Source of the DNA: Martinezella rhizogenes
Lineage (GTDB): Bacteria; Pseudomonadota; Alphaproteobacteria; Rhizobiales; Rhizobiaceae
Direction of reading: 5' to 3'
NCBI GenBank assembly: GCA_013322215.1
Contig: JAAMEZ010000021.1
Span: forward strand, 310,001 to 374,000
Length of the DNA: 64,000 bases
In this document: one piece after another, positions 24,850-34,260 of the stretch
Layout of the letters: the number at the start of each line of letters is the position of its first letter
Numbering within the stretch: the first letter of the stretch is position 1
Notes under the pieces: generated by a model
Seen by the model: the letters and a program-made list of their open reading frames with translations, nothing else
The model's database searches: none
Told to the model about the DNA's origin: nothing
Translations under genes and position numbers: made by a program

Positions 24850-27800
24850 ATGACTATCCAGATCTCGTCGATTACCCCAAATGCCAGCCTCTCGGTTTCC
24901 TCAGGCGGCATTCGGCCTGAGTTCGTCCGCAATGAAACCCTGGTGGACATATTCAAGGCAACGGTCGCCCGCAGCCCCGACAAGACGGCACTGACCCTGA
25001 TCGGAACCGACCAGGCGATGACCTATGCCGAACTTGACCGGCTCTCCGATGAGGCGGCGCGTGCGCTCGGCCGTCGTGGTATCGGCCCCGGCGATTTCGT
25101 TGGCCTGTGGTTCCAACGCTCCCTTGAGCTACATGTCGCGCTTCTGGCGATTCTCAAGGCCGGAGCTGCCTATATCCCGTTCGATGCGTCCGCTCCTGCC
25201 GATCGCGTAGCTGTCAGCCTGGCCGATTGTGGCGCGAAATGGCTGCTGACGCATGACGAAAAGGCGGCGCTCGCACCCGAATTCGATGGTCAGACACTGC
25301 TCCTCAAGACGCTGTTCGCCGAAGATGACGATGGCATTGCGCCGCGGGTCGCCACTCACGGCGATCCCGCCTATGCCATCTATACGTCCGGCTCCACGGG
25401 CAAGCCGAAGGGCATCGTCATCACACACCGGAATATCTGCCACTATCTGCGGGCGGGTAACGATGTCCTCGGCATGGTCGAATCGGATGTCGTTCTTCAG
25501 CAGGCCTCAGTTGCCTTCGACCTTTCGCTCGAAGAAATATTCGTTCCCTATCTGGTCGGTGCGACGCTGAAGGTTGCGACATCTGCCGTCATGGCCGAGC
25601 TCGACAGGCTCGCGGACGTACTGGAAGCGGAAAAGATCACGGTCATAGATACCGTGCCGACGCTGCTCACCATGCTGGAACGCGATGTCGAAAGCTTGCG
25701 CATCATCATCGTCGGCGGCGAAGCCTGCCCTCCGGTAATCGTCAGCCGCTTCTCCAAAGCCGGCCGGCGCCTGATCAATACTTACGGCCCGACCGAGACG
25801 ACGGTGGTTGCAACCTACGTCGAACTCGATCCTTCCCGACCCATCACGATCGGCTGCCCGATCGCCAACACGACCGCCTATGTCGTTGATGAAAACCTGC
25901 AGCTTGTAGCGCGCGGCGATACCGGTGAATTGCTGATCGGCGGACCGGGTGTTGCTGCCGGATACAGAAACCTGCCGCCGCTGACCGCTGCCAAGTTCAT
26001 CGCCAACCCCTTCGCGCCCCATAACGATCCGGTACTTTACCGCAGCGGCGACGCCGTGTTGATGGACGAAGAAGGCCAGCTCCATTTCCTCGGCCGCATC
26101 GACGATCAGGTCAAGATACGCGGCTATCGCATCGAGCTCGGCGAGATCGAGATCGTTGTCGGTGAGCTCGCCGATGTGAAAGCTGCTTCCGTGGTCGTAC
26201 ATCGGCCGCCGGATGGCGAGGAGATGCTGGTCGCCCATGTCGTCACGACAGGCAGCAACTTCGATCGCGACAAGGCGCGCGCAGTGCTCGCCGCGAAACT
26301 GCCGCCCTATATGGTGCCTGCCGCCTGGCACAGCCATGTGTCGCTGCCGCGGCTTTCCTCCGGCAAGATCGACCGCAAGACGCTTGCCGCAATCCCTCTG
26401 GTCGCCGACCAGTCGACACAGGCACAAGAGCCGCCCCGCACATGGACCGAAGCCCAGCTGCTGAAAGCGGCCACGGAGGCGCTTCGCCTGCGCTCCATCA
26501 GCTTCGAAGCCGATTTCTTCACCGAGCTCGGCGGTCACTCCATGCTCGCGGCCCGTTTCGTTTCCGAAGTCCGCAAGATCCCGCTGCTGGCAGGTATCGC
26601 CCTGCGCGACGTCTATGCCGGCCGCACCCTGCGTGGCATCGCGGCGATCCTGGAGCAGCGCACGGAGCGTACTTCCGGACAGGAGCGCAAGAATTTCGAC
26701 CCGGTTCCGTGGCGCCGGCGCTTCCTCTGCGGTCTGGCGCAAGCGGTGGTGCTGCCCTTCATCGTCGCGATCGCAACGCTGCAATGGATCGGCCTGCTGC
26801 TCGCCTCGATCCTGCTGATCGATGACGGCGCCTCGGTCTGGAATGAAATTCTCATTCTGGGCGGCGTCTATCTCGCTCTCAATCTCGGCGAGAAGCTGGT
26901 TGTCGTTGCCCTCAAATGGCTCGTCATCGGCCGCACACGCCCTGGCGTCTATCCCCTGTGGGGCACCTATTATTTCCGCATCTGGCTGATGCAGCGCATC
27001 GTCCAGCTCACCGCTCCGAAATTCCTCAAGGGCTCGCCGCTCATCCGCGTCTATATGCGCGCACTCGGCGCCAGGGTCGGCAAGGATGCGATGATCGACG
27101 AATTCGAGGAAGGCGCGATCGACCTTGTGAGCGTCGGCGCAAGATCCAGCCTCGGCGTCAAGATCAAGCTCGCCAATGTCGAAGTCATCGGCAATGAGAT
27201 CCATGTCGGCACGATCGATATCGGCGAAGGCGTACAGATCGGCAACGGCTCCGTCATCGGCCATAACGTCAAAATCGACGACGGCGCCGTCATCGGCGAT
27301 CTGACGGCAATTGCCGCCGGCACCCATGTCGAGGCCCATACTCGCTGGGACGGTTCGCCCGCTCGCCAGACCGGCCATGCGGAACATGAGGAAATGCCGG
27401 CGCATCCGGAACTCGGCGTCGCTGGACGCGTGTTCCAGTTCGCCGCCTATTTCGTTGCCTACAATCTCAGCCTCGTCGTCGGCCTGCTGCCGATCTTCCC
27501 GGCCTTCTACCTGTTCTCCGCCGTGCAGCAGATCTATGCACCTGGCTCCGACGAGGCCCTGTCCTGGGGAATGATCGCCGCACTCTCATGGCCAGCTTCC
27601 CTGCTGCTGATCGTCGTGTCCATGGCTGTCGTCGTGGTCTTACGCTGGGTGCTGCTGCCCCGCGTCGTACCCGGCCGCTACTCGATCTTCGGCAATCTCT
27701 ATTTCCGCAAATGGGTTGTCGGCCTGACCACCGAGGCCATGCTGGAAACGCTGAACTCGCTCTACGCCACCGTCTTCATGCGCAACTGGTATCGCCTGAT

Positions 27801-28893
27801 GGGTGCCAAGATCGGCAAGGGTACGGAAATCTCGGCAAACTTCGCCGGTCGCTACGACCTCATCGAAATGGGCCGCGACAACTTCATCGGTGACGAGACC
27901 ATCTTCGGCGACGAGGAAATCCAGAATGGCTGGATGATACTCAAGCGCCTGAAGACGGGCGATCGCTGCTTCTTCGGCAACTCCTCCGTCATCTCGCAAG
28001 GTGCCGTGATCGAGAGCGATTCACTCGTCGGCATCAAGACGCGCTTGCCCGACTCCATGCACGTCAAGGCAGGTGAAACCTGGTGCGGCAGCCCTGCCTT
28101 CCAGTTCCCGACGCGCGAGAGGCTGCAGGCGGCTGCGTCCGCCACCTATGCGCCGCCGCTGCGCATGCGCCTTGTGCGCATCGTGTTCGAGGCCATGCAT
28201 ACCTCGTTGCCAACCGCCATTCTCATCGTCATGGCGCTCGCAATGTCCGACATGATGGCAAGCGCGATTGATGATGGCGCCTGGGGAAGACTGTTCTGGA
28301 CGCTGATGGCTTCCGGCCTCGCAACTTCGGGCATCCTGTATCTGGTCGCCGTCGCCTTCAAATGGACACTCATCGGTACCTACAAGCCGATGAACCGGCC
28401 GATGTGGTCCTGGTGGGCAATGCGTACCGAAGCCGTCGCGGTCTTCTACGGCGGGCTCGCCAGCAAGATGCTGCTTGACTATCTGCGCGGCACGCCCTTC
28501 CTGCCCTGGCTGCTCCGTCCCTTCGGCACCAAGATCGGCCAGGGGGCATGGATCAACAGCACCGATATCTGCGAGTTCGATTGCACTCATATCGGCGACC
28601 ATGCCGTACTCAACATGGGATCCTGCCCGCAGACCCATCTCTATGAAGACCGCATCATGAAGGTCGGCCGCATCACGATCGGCAAAGGCGTCTCCATCGG
28701 CTCGGGAAGCACTGTCCTGTACGAGGCCAATGTCGGCGATTTCGCTGAGATCGGACCGCTGACCCTGGTCATGAAGGGTGAAGCCATCCCGCAAGGAACG
28801 TCATGGGTCGGCACCCCCGCCCAGGCGGTTCAAGCCGAGCAAGAGCAGGCCCCGGTTGCTCGGAAAGAGACCCTGCCCTCCGCCGCCGCGTGA
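24850..28893 (+). CDS. Pls/PosA-type single-module membrane NRPS (poly-amino-acid synthetase-like)
   Basis: 1347 residues. An adenylation domain covers about 30-510: YTSGSTGKPKG (178-188), NTYGPTETT (310-318), YRSGD (397-401), GRIDDQVKIRGYRIELGEIE (415-434), and LSSGKIDRK with Lys506. A carrier domain follows (about 530-600; FFTELGGHSM, Ser564). There is no condensation or thioesterase domain. From about 625 on, membrane helices (pairs near 625-695, 860-935 and 1110-1175) alternate with three homologous soluble units containing left-handed-helix hexapeptides, at about 700-830, 940-1085 and 1175-1325. This is the architecture of the Streptomyces epsilon-poly-lysine synthetase Pls, in which the C-terminal tandem domains join monomers. 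The pocket residues read D-L-E-D-I-G-T-V-V-K; two acids suit a cationic amino acid (inference). The product probably is a short or long homopolymer made at the inner membrane. The carrier-modifying transferase follows directly. Confidence 0.9.
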   Translation: MTIQISSITPNASLSVSSGGIRPEFVRNETLVDIFKATVARSPDKTALTLIGTDQAMTYAELDRLSDEAARALGRRGIGPGDFVGLWFQRSLELHVALLAILKAGAAYIPFDASAPADRVAVSLADCGAKWLLTHDEKAALAPEFDGQTLLLKTLFAEDDDGIAPRVATHGDPAYAIYTSGSTGKPKGIVITHRNICHYLRAGNDVLGMVESDVVLQQASVAFDLSLEEIFVPYLVGATLKVATSAVMAELDRLADVLEAEKITVIDTVPTLLTMLERDVESLRIIIVGGEACPPVIVSRFSKAGRRLINTYGPTETTVVATYVELDPSRPITIGCPIANTTAYVVDENLQLVARGDTGELLIGGPGVAAGYRNLPPLTAAKFIANPFAPHNDPVLYRSGDAVLMDEEGQLHFLGRIDDQVKIRGYRIELGEIEIVVGELADVKAASVVVHRPPDGEEMLVAHVVTTGSNFDRDKARAVLAAKLPPYMVPAAWHSHVSLPRLSSGKIDRKTLAAIPLVADQSTQAQEPPRTWTEAQLLKAATEALRLRSISFEADFFTELGGHSMLAARFVSEVRKIPLLAGIALRDVYAGRTLRGIAAILEQRTERTSGQERKNFDPVPWRRRFLCGLAQAVVLPFIVAIATLQWIGLLLASILLIDDGASVWNEILILGGVYLALNLGEKLVVVALKWLVIGRTRPGVYPLWGTYYFRIWLMQRIVQLTAPKFLKGSPLIRVYMRALGARVGKDAMIDEFEEGAIDLVSVGARSSLGVKIKLANVEVIGNEIHVGTIDIGEGVQIGNGSVIGHNVKIDDGAVIGDLTAIAAGTHVEAHTRWDGSPARQTGHAEHEEMPAHPELGVAGRVFQFAAYFVAYNLSLVVGLLPIFPAFYLFSAVQQIYAPGSDEALSWGMIAALSWPASLLLIVVSMAVVVVLRWVLLPRVVPGRYSIFGNLYFRKWVVGLTTEAMLETLNSLYATVFMRNWYRLMGAKIGKGTEISANFAGRYDLIEMGRDNFIGDETIFGDEEIQNGWMILKRLKTGDRCFFGNSSVISQGAVIESDSLVGIKTRLPDSMHVKAGETWCGSPAFQFPTRERLQAAASATYAPPLRMRLVRIVFEAMHTSLPTAILIVMALAMSDMMASAIDDGAWGRLFWTLMASGLATSGILYLVAVAFKWTLIGTYKPMNRPMWSWWAMRTEAVAVFYGGLASKMLLDYLRGTPFLPWLLRPFGTKIGQGAWINSTDICEFDCTHIGDHAVLNMGSCPQTHLYEDRIMKVGRITIGKGVSIGSGSTVLYEANVGDFAEIGPLTLVMKGEAIPQGTSWVGTPAQAVQAEQEQAPVARKETLPSAAA

Positions 28894-28901
28894 GCAGCGG
28901 C

Positions 28902-29519
28902 ATGACGGCCCCTCGATTTGAGGTCGTCCTGACGGTCGCAAATGCGATCGCCATCCTTGTCCGCCCGATGCCGGGCGGACGAGCAGAGCGTGATAAGGTC
29001 GCGCAAGTAGCCTTGAGAACAGCCACACAGCGGGACGATCTTTCCATCTATCGCCGGCCAAGTGAACGGCCGGCGCTCAGGCATCCCTATAACGAACTGG
29101 GTATTTCGCTTTCGCATCGCGCCGATCTGCTGCTGGCGGGCTTTGCGCCTGATGGCGCTGTCGGCGTGGATATAGAGATCGAAGATATCAACGGATTCGA
29201 ACCGGTGACCTTTGCCGCCGATCACTTCTCACCGCAGGAAGCGGCCGCGGTAGCCGCCCTCGATAGCGCGGCGGCACTGGAGATTTGCTACCGGCTGTGG
29301 GTCGCCAAGGAGGCTGCATTGAAGATCAGCGGCCGCGGCATTTTCGACGGGCTGGACGAACCCGATCTGGCTGCGCAACTGCACCTCCTCCGCACCGATG
29401 GCGCAATCATCCAGCTTGACGCCGGATCGCGGCTGCCGCCGATTGCACTCACCGTGACCCGGTTTGGCGGGGCCGCGGCTCAATCCGTCTATTGCGCCCT
29501 TGCCAGGGATATGAGCTGA
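28902..29519 (+). CDS. 4'-phosphopantetheinyl transferase, Sfp type
   Basis: 205 residues. The two family motifs are present: VGVDIEIE (87-94, magnesium site) and WVAKEAALK (133-141). ISLSHRADLLLAG before the first motif fits the family. It moves phosphopantetheine from CoA to the serine of a carrier protein, here most likely Ser564 of the synthetase encoded just upstream. An alternative GTG at 28890 overlaps the synthetase stop as GTGA; neither start has a clear ribosome-binding site, consistent with translational coupling. End of the two-gene operon. Confidence 0.9.
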   Translation: MTAPRFEVVLTVANAIAILVRPMPGGRAERDKVAQVALRTATQRDDLSIYRRPSERPALRHPYNELGISLSHRADLLLAGFAPDGAVGVDIEIEDINGFEPVTFAADHFSPQEAAAVAALDSAAALEICYRLWVAKEAALKISGRGIFDGLDEPDLAAQLHLLRTDGAIIQLDAGSRLPPIALTVTRFGGAAAQSVYCALARDMS

Positions 29520-29592
29520 ACGGCCGTCGCTTGATGGCAAGCATTGCGGGCGAGCGCGGCTTGAAGCCGCGCCTTGTCATACCGTGTCGATA

Positions 29593-30540
29593 TCAGGGCC
29601 GCGGGGGCGCATCTGCGTCTTCGCGCGAGGCAAACCAGTTTGCCAAGGTCGCGCCGGAAATATTATGCCAGACGGAGAAGATCGCGCTCGGAACAGCAGC
29701 GATCGGCGAGAAATAGGCGGTTGCGAGCGCAGCGCCCAGACCTGAATTCTGCATTCCGACTTCGATCGCCAGCGCCTTGCGCTTGTAGAAGTTAAGCCCA
29801 AGCACCTTCGACGCATAATAGCCGAAGAGGTAGCCGAGACCGTTATGCAGCACGACGACGACGAAAATCAGCAGGCCGGACTGCATGATGGCCGCCTTCG
29901 AGGCACCGACGACGGCGGCAACGATCAGCACGATGCCGATGACGCTGACGAGAGGCAGAACAGGGATCGCCCTGCGAACCAAGCCAGGCACGGCCTTTTG
30001 CGCGATGAAGCCAAGCAGCAGCGGCACGATGATGACCTGCACGATGCTGATGAACATCGACCAGGCATTGACAGGCAGATATTGGCTCGCGAACATCCAG
30101 ACAAGGAATGGCGTGACAATCGGCGCGGCAAGTGTCGTCACACTCGTGCAGGCGACCGACAGCGCCACGTCGCCACGCGCGAGATAGGTCATGACATTGC
30201 TCGAGGTTCCGCCTGGGCAGCAGCCGACCAGAATGACACCGGCAGCGACTTCCGGCGGCATCGGGATGATCCGCGTCAAAAGCAGTGCCAGTGCCGGCAT
30301 GATGCCGAAATGGGCGATGACGCCGATCGCGACCTCATGCGGACGACGCGCCAGCTCGCGAAAGTCGTCTCCGGATATGGTCAGTCCCATGCCAAACATG
30401 ATGATGCCGAGGAGCACGACGATCCAGGGTGCAAACTGCTTGAAGACATCGGGCAGGAAAAAACCGAGAACCGCAAACAGGATGACCCATATGGAAAAGG
30501 TCTTGCCGACGAAGGCGGAAAAGGATGCCAGGAATTTCAT
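29593..30540 (-). CDS. Bile acid:sodium symporter (BASS) family transporter
   Basis: 315 residues, nine or ten hydrophobic segments. Typical family motifs: FGMGLTISGDDF, GVILVGCCPGGTSSNVMTYLARGDVALSV, and the later EVGMQNSGLGAALA. Bacterial members transport pantoate or other organic acids with sodium. The ATG at 30540 has GGAGATCCC upstream; the frame extends to 31194 but overlaps a divergent gene and is not used. Single-gene unit divergent from the methyltransferase gene across 159 bp. Substrate unknown; pantoate would connect with the phosphopantetheine-using synthetase nearby but this is only a thought. Confidence 0.9.
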   Translation of the reverse strand: MKFLASFSAFVGKTFSIWVILFAVLGFFLPDVFKQFAPWIVVLLGIIMFGMGLTISGDDFRELARRPHEVAIGVIAHFGIMPALALLLTRIIPMPPEVAAGVILVGCCPGGTSSNVMTYLARGDVALSVACTSVTTLAAPIVTPFLVWMFASQYLPVNAWSMFISIVQVIIVPLLLGFIAQKAVPGLVRRAIPVLPLVSVIGIVLIVAAVVGASKAAIMQSGLLIFVVVVLHNGLGYLFGYYASKVLGLNFYKRKALAIEVGMQNSGLGAALATAYFSPIAAVPSAIFSVWHNISGATLANWFASREDADAPPRP

Positions 30541-30699
30541 GGGATCTCCGGGGGGAAGGAGCATAATGATATATGGCCGGTCTAAACCCGGCGCTCCGCG
30601 TGTCAAGGCGTCGAATTGCCCGATCCGTCTGCTTCCATCATCTATGCGGCATAAATCCATCGAAGGGCGCAGCAGGTTTGCCCTGCAAGGAGCCAATAC

Positions 30700-31398
30700 A
30701 TGACTGTCACCGAACCGGAACCCATGTCCCGCACGAAGGCCATATCCTATGCCATCGGCCTGCCGCTGGCGCTGCTCGTGCTTGTCTTTCTGCCTGCCGG
30801 CCGCCTCGATTGGGTGCCCGGATGGGTCTTTATCGCGTTCCTTGTGGTAAGCTATGGGATAGCGACGCTGATCATGCGTCGCGTGAACCCCGTGATCTTC
30901 AGGGCGCGCAGCCGCTTCCAGGCCGGGACCAAACGCTGGGACCTCATCCTGGTTTCGCTCATGTGCCTTGGCATGATCGCCGAAATACCGCTTGGAACTC
31001 TGGATGCCGGAAGGATGGCGTGGTCGGCAATGCCAATCTCCATCGTGATCCTGGGTTATATCCTGCTTGCCGCCGGCATTGCGCTCGGCACATGGGCACA
31101 AGCCGTCAATCGCTTTTTCGAGCCCGGTGTCCGCCTCCAGCGCGAACGTGGCCAGCATGTCATCAGCAATGGTCCCTACGCATTCGTGCGTCATCCCGGC
31201 TATGTCAGCGCGATCATGATCTTTGCCGGGTTGGCACTGGCGATCGGTTCTTGGTGGGCTCTAATCCCAGCCGCGTGGGCAAGCGGTCTGCTGATCCTGC
31301 GCACCAGCTGGGAAGACGCGCTGCTGCAAGCCGAACTGGAGGGCTATGCCGACTATGCCAGGCGCGTACGGTTCCGATTGCTGCCTGGTCTCTGGTAG
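30700..31398 (+). CDS. Isoprenylcysteine carboxyl methyltransferase/phospholipid methyltransferase-family membrane protein
   Basis: 232 residues with five hydrophobic segments. The SAM-binding motif NGPYAFVRHPGYVSAI and the C-terminal EGYADYARRVRFRLLPGLW, as in the ICMT/PEMT family. Members methylate carboxyl or lipid head groups in membranes. The ATG at 30700 has AAGGAG eight bases upstream; an alternative ATG is at 30724. Not linked to an obvious pathway here. Substrate unknown. Confidence 0.8.
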   Translation: MTVTEPEPMSRTKAISYAIGLPLALLVLVFLPAGRLDWVPGWVFIAFLVVSYGIATLIMRRVNPVIFRARSRFQAGTKRWDLILVSLMCLGMIAEIPLGTLDAGRMAWSAMPISIVILGYILLAAGIALGTWAQAVNRFFEPGVRLQRERGQHVISNGPYAFVRHPGYVSAIMIFAGLALAIGSWWALIPAAWASGLLILRTSWEDALLQAELEGYADYARRVRFRLLPGLW

Positions 31399-31546
31399 AA
31401 CCTTGCCGCCTTCCGCTGCGGCATAACGAACTGCGCGCCCGATCGCATCGCATATTGACTGGCACGACCTGCTTTGATCTGTTGTTCGGAAATGGCAATG
31501 CCAGACGTTCGGCAAATCGGCGGATGTCCGGGAGGAACAGCAAGGC

Positions 31547-32365
31547 ATGACGATGGAGGCTGTACGGGCGGTCAGCCTGAAACAGGTGGCGATTTCCTTT
31601 GAAATGGCCGGCAAGGCACGGTTCGACGCCGTAGCGGCGACCAATCTGGATGTAGAGGCGCATGAGTTCGTGGCCATTGTCGGCCCGACGGGTTGCGGTA
31701 AATCCACGCTTCTGAACGCGGCGGCTGGCCTTTTGACGCCGGCCTCCGGCACGGTCGAAGTCTTCGGCCAACCGCTGAAGGCAATCAATCGGCAGGCAGG
31801 CTATCTCTTCCAGCAGGATTCGCTGATGCCGTGGAAAACGGTTCTCGAGAATGTTGCGATCGGACTCGAGATCGCGGGAACGGATACGGCCGAGGCAAGA
31901 AGGATCGCCCGCGATTGGCTGGGGCGTGTCGGCCTTGCGACATTTGCCGATCGTTTCCCACGAATGCTCTCCGGCGGCCAGCGCAAGCGCGTCGGTCTCG
32001 CTCAGGTGCTCATCCGCAATCCGAAACTGCTCCTGATGGACGAGCCTTTCGGGCCGCTCGACGCGCAGACACGCCTCATCATGGGCGACCTCCTGCTCAA
32101 GCTCTGGTCCGAGGACCGCAAGGCCGTGCTATTCGTTACGCACGATCTCGATGAGGCTATTGGCCTTGCCGACCGCGTTGTCATCATGTCAGCCGGTCCG
32201 AAATCCCGCATCATCGGCGATTTCAAGGTGCCTCTGGAACGGCCGCGCGATATCGGCGAGATACGCCACGATCCCGTCTTCAACCGGCTTCATCGCGATA
32301 TCTGGCAGGCGCTGCGCGATGAAGTGATGACGGCCTATCGCCAGAGCAGTGGGGAGGTCGCATGA
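31547..32365 (+). CDS. NitT/TauT-type ABC transporter, ATP-binding protein
   Basis: 272 residues. Walker A GPTGCGKST, signature LSGGQRKRVGLAQ, Walker B LLLMDEPFGPLDAQ and VTHDLDEAI are present. The class includes importers of nitrate, sulfonates, cyanate and pyrimidine thiamin precursors. First gene of a three-gene unit (ATPase, permease, binding protein); its stop overlaps the permease start by 4 bp. No adjacent catabolic gene indicates the ligand. Confidence 0.92.
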   Translation: MTMEAVRAVSLKQVAISFEMAGKARFDAVAATNLDVEAHEFVAIVGPTGCGKSTLLNAAAGLLTPASGTVEVFGQPLKAINRQAGYLFQQDSLMPWKTVLENVAIGLEIAGTDTAEARRIARDWLGRVGLATFADRFPRMLSGGQRKRVGLAQVLIRNPKLLLMDEPFGPLDAQTRLIMGDLLLKLWSEDRKAVLFVTHDLDEAIGLADRVVIMSAGPKSRIIGDFKVPLERPRDIGEIRHDPVFNRLHRDIWQALRDEVMTAYRQSSGEVA

Positions 32366-33132
32366 ACCGCTCCCTCCTTCTCCTGCTGCAGATCCTGGTG
32401 GCGCTTGTCATTCTGGTCCTTTGGCATCTTGCAACAAATACCAGCCTCTTCGGCAATCCGAAGACCATATCCTTTTTCTTTGCCGATCCGCTCAAGGTCG
32501 CGCAGCGTGTCATCCAATGGTTCGCCAGCGGATCGATCTGGTATCATCTCTGGATTACCTTATCGGAATCGATCCTCGCTTTCCTGCTCGGCGCCTTCGG
32601 CGGCATCGTCTTCGGCTTCTGGTTCGCGCGCCGGCCGCTGATCGCCGCGGTGTTCGATCCTTACGTGAAAGCGGCAAACGCGCTGCCTCGCGTCGTTCTC
32701 GCCCCGATCTTCGCGCTCTGGTTCGGCCTCGGCATCTGGTCCAAGGTCGCGCTTGGCATCACGCTGGTTTTCTTCATCGTCTTCTTCAACGTCTATCAGG
32801 GCGTCAAGGAAGTCAGCCAGCCGGTCCTGTCCAATGCCCGCATGCTTGGCATGAACGAGCGCCAGCTGCTGCGCCATGTCTATCTGCCCTCCGCACTTTC
32901 CTGGGTGTTTTCCAGCCTGCATACCTCGGTAGGTTTTGCCGTCGTCGGAGCGGTCGTCGGTGAATATTTGGGCTCTGCCGCGGGTCTCGGCTATCTCATC
33001 CAGCAGGCCGAGGGTGTTTTTGACGTGACGGGTGTCTTTGCGGGCATGGTAGTTCTGACAGCCTTTGTCCTGCTCGTGGACTGGGTGATGACGATGGTCG
33101 AACGGCGCCTGCTGGCCTGGCGCGGCCAGTAA
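32362..33132 (+). CDS. NitT/TauT-type ABC transporter, permease
   Basis: 256 residues, about six membrane helices. The EAA loop reads ARMLGMNERQLLRHVYLPSALSW; GTWxxGFxxG-like region FLLGAFGGIVFGFWFARR and the conserved YVKAANALPRVVLAPIFALWFGLG segment match SsuC/TauC relatives. Overlaps the ATPase gene (ATGA) and is followed after 35 bp by the binding protein. Confidence 0.9.
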   Translation: MNRSLLLLLQILVALVILVLWHLATNTSLFGNPKTISFFFADPLKVAQRVIQWFASGSIWYHLWITLSESILAFLLGAFGGIVFGFWFARRPLIAAVFDPYVKAANALPRVVLAPIFALWFGLGIWSKVALGITLVFFIVFFNVYQGVKEVSQPVLSNARMLGMNERQLLRHVYLPSALSWVFSSLHTSVGFAVVGAVVGEYLGSAAGLGYLIQQAEGVFDVTGVFAGMVVLTAFVLLVDWVMTMVERRLLAWRGQ

Positions 33133-33167
33133 CACATGGAAAATAGCGAAGTGGAGGAAAAAGGAAC

Positions 33168-34199
33168 ATGGAACGCAGGACATTTCTGATCGGGACGGCA
33201 AGCTTCGGTATCGGCGCGTCGCTTACCGGCATCCTGCCCGCCGCGGCACAGGATGCGAAACCGGAAAAGCCGGATCTGTTGATCGGTGTCGGCGGCAAGC
33301 CGCTGCTCTATTACCTGCCGCTGACCATCGCCGAGCGGAAAGGCTTCTTCAAGGAAGAGGGTCTCAACGTCACCATCAATGATTTCGCCGGCGGTTCGAA
33401 GTCGCTCGAAGGCTTGATCGGCGGCTCGCTCGATGTCGTCGCCGGCGCCTATGAACACACGATCCGTATGCAGAACAAGGGGCAGGATATCGTCGCGATC
33501 TGCAATCTCGGCCGCTTCCCGGGCATCGTTATCGCCGTGCGCAAGGATCTCGCCGGCGAGATCAAGTCGATGGCTGATATGAAGGGTCGCAAGATCGGCG
33601 TGACCGCGCCAGGCTCCTCGACGGCGCTGATGTTCCAATATGCCATGCTGAAGAACGGATTGAAGACCGACGATGCGTCGCTGATCGGCGTCGGCGGCGG
33701 AGCCGGCGCGGTTGCCGCGGTCAAGAGCGGTCAGATCGACGGTCTTTCCCACCTCGATCCGGTTATCGCACAGCTGCAATATGACGGCGACATCACCGTA
33801 CTTCTGGATACCCGCACCGAAGCCGGCACCCGCGCGCTTTTCGGCGGCCCGAACCCGGCCGCGACCGTCTACATCAAGCGCGAATTTGCTAAAGAGAATC
33901 CGATCACCACGCAGCGGACGGTCAATGCCTTCATGAAGGCATTGAAATGGATCGCGACGGCAAGCCCCGAAGATGTCGCCGGCGTCGTGCCGGAAGAGTA
34001 CCTGCTCGGCAATCGTGACCTCTATATGCAGGCCTTCAAGAATTCCAAGGAAATGTATTCCCCGGACGGCATGGTCACGATGGAAGGCTATAATTCCATG
34101 ATGGGCGTCTTGAAGACGCTCGATCCCGAACTCGCCAATGCCGACGTGCCCTTCGACAAGACATTCGATCCGACCTTCGCAAAGGCCGCAAAGACCTGA
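33168..34199 (+). CDS. NitT/TauT-type ABC transporter, periplasmic binding protein
   Basis: 343 residues. The signal sequence begins MERRTFLIGTASFG, a twin-arginine-like motif followed by a hydrophobic stretch and a cut after PAAAQ. The body is NMT1/THI5-like: YYLPLTIAERKGFFKEEGLNV, FAGGSKSLEGLIGGSLDVV, and GRKIGVTAPGSST. GGAGGAAAAAGGAAC precedes the ATG. It is the last gene of the unit; two hairpins follow (34209-34260). Ligand unknown. Confidence 0.9.
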   Translation: MERRTFLIGTASFGIGASLTGILPAAAQDAKPEKPDLLIGVGGKPLLYYLPLTIAERKGFFKEEGLNVTINDFAGGSKSLEGLIGGSLDVVAGAYEHTIRMQNKGQDIVAICNLGRFPGIVIAVRKDLAGEIKSMADMKGRKIGVTAPGSSTALMFQYAMLKNGLKTDDASLIGVGGGAGAVAAVKSGQIDGLSHLDPVIAQLQYDGDITVLLDTRTEAGTRALFGGPNPAATVYIKREFAKENPITTQRTVNAFMKALKWIATASPEDVAGVVPEEYLLGNRDLYMQAFKNSKEMYSPDGMVTMEGYNSMMGVLKTLDPELANADVPFDKTFDPTFAKAAKT

Positions 34200-34208
34200 T
34201 GGAAGCAA

Positions 34209-34260
34209 CAGGCGTGCCCGGCATTTTGGCCGGGCACGCCTGACCCCCGACAGCTCGGGG
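34209..34260 (+). terminator. Two consecutive hairpins after the ABC transporter operon
   Basis: CAGGCGTGCCCGGC pairs perfectly with GCCGGGCACGCCTG around ATTTTG (34209-34242, 14-bp stem), followed by CCCCGA-CAGC-TCGGGG (34245-34260). The first starts nine bases after the binding-protein stop. There is no T-run. The remaining gap to 34548 contains no recognisable feature. Confidence 0.65.

Noticed and set aside
25507..27405. 632-codon open frame antisense to the synthetase gene
   Set aside because: Composition (very high Asp/Ala/Arg/Gln/His) is that of an antisense frame of a GC-rich gene, no family resemblance and no ribosome-binding site.
29845..30585. 246-codon plus-strand frame opposite the BASS transporter gene
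   Set aside because: Asp/His/Gln-rich antisense frame typical of a membrane-protein shadow.
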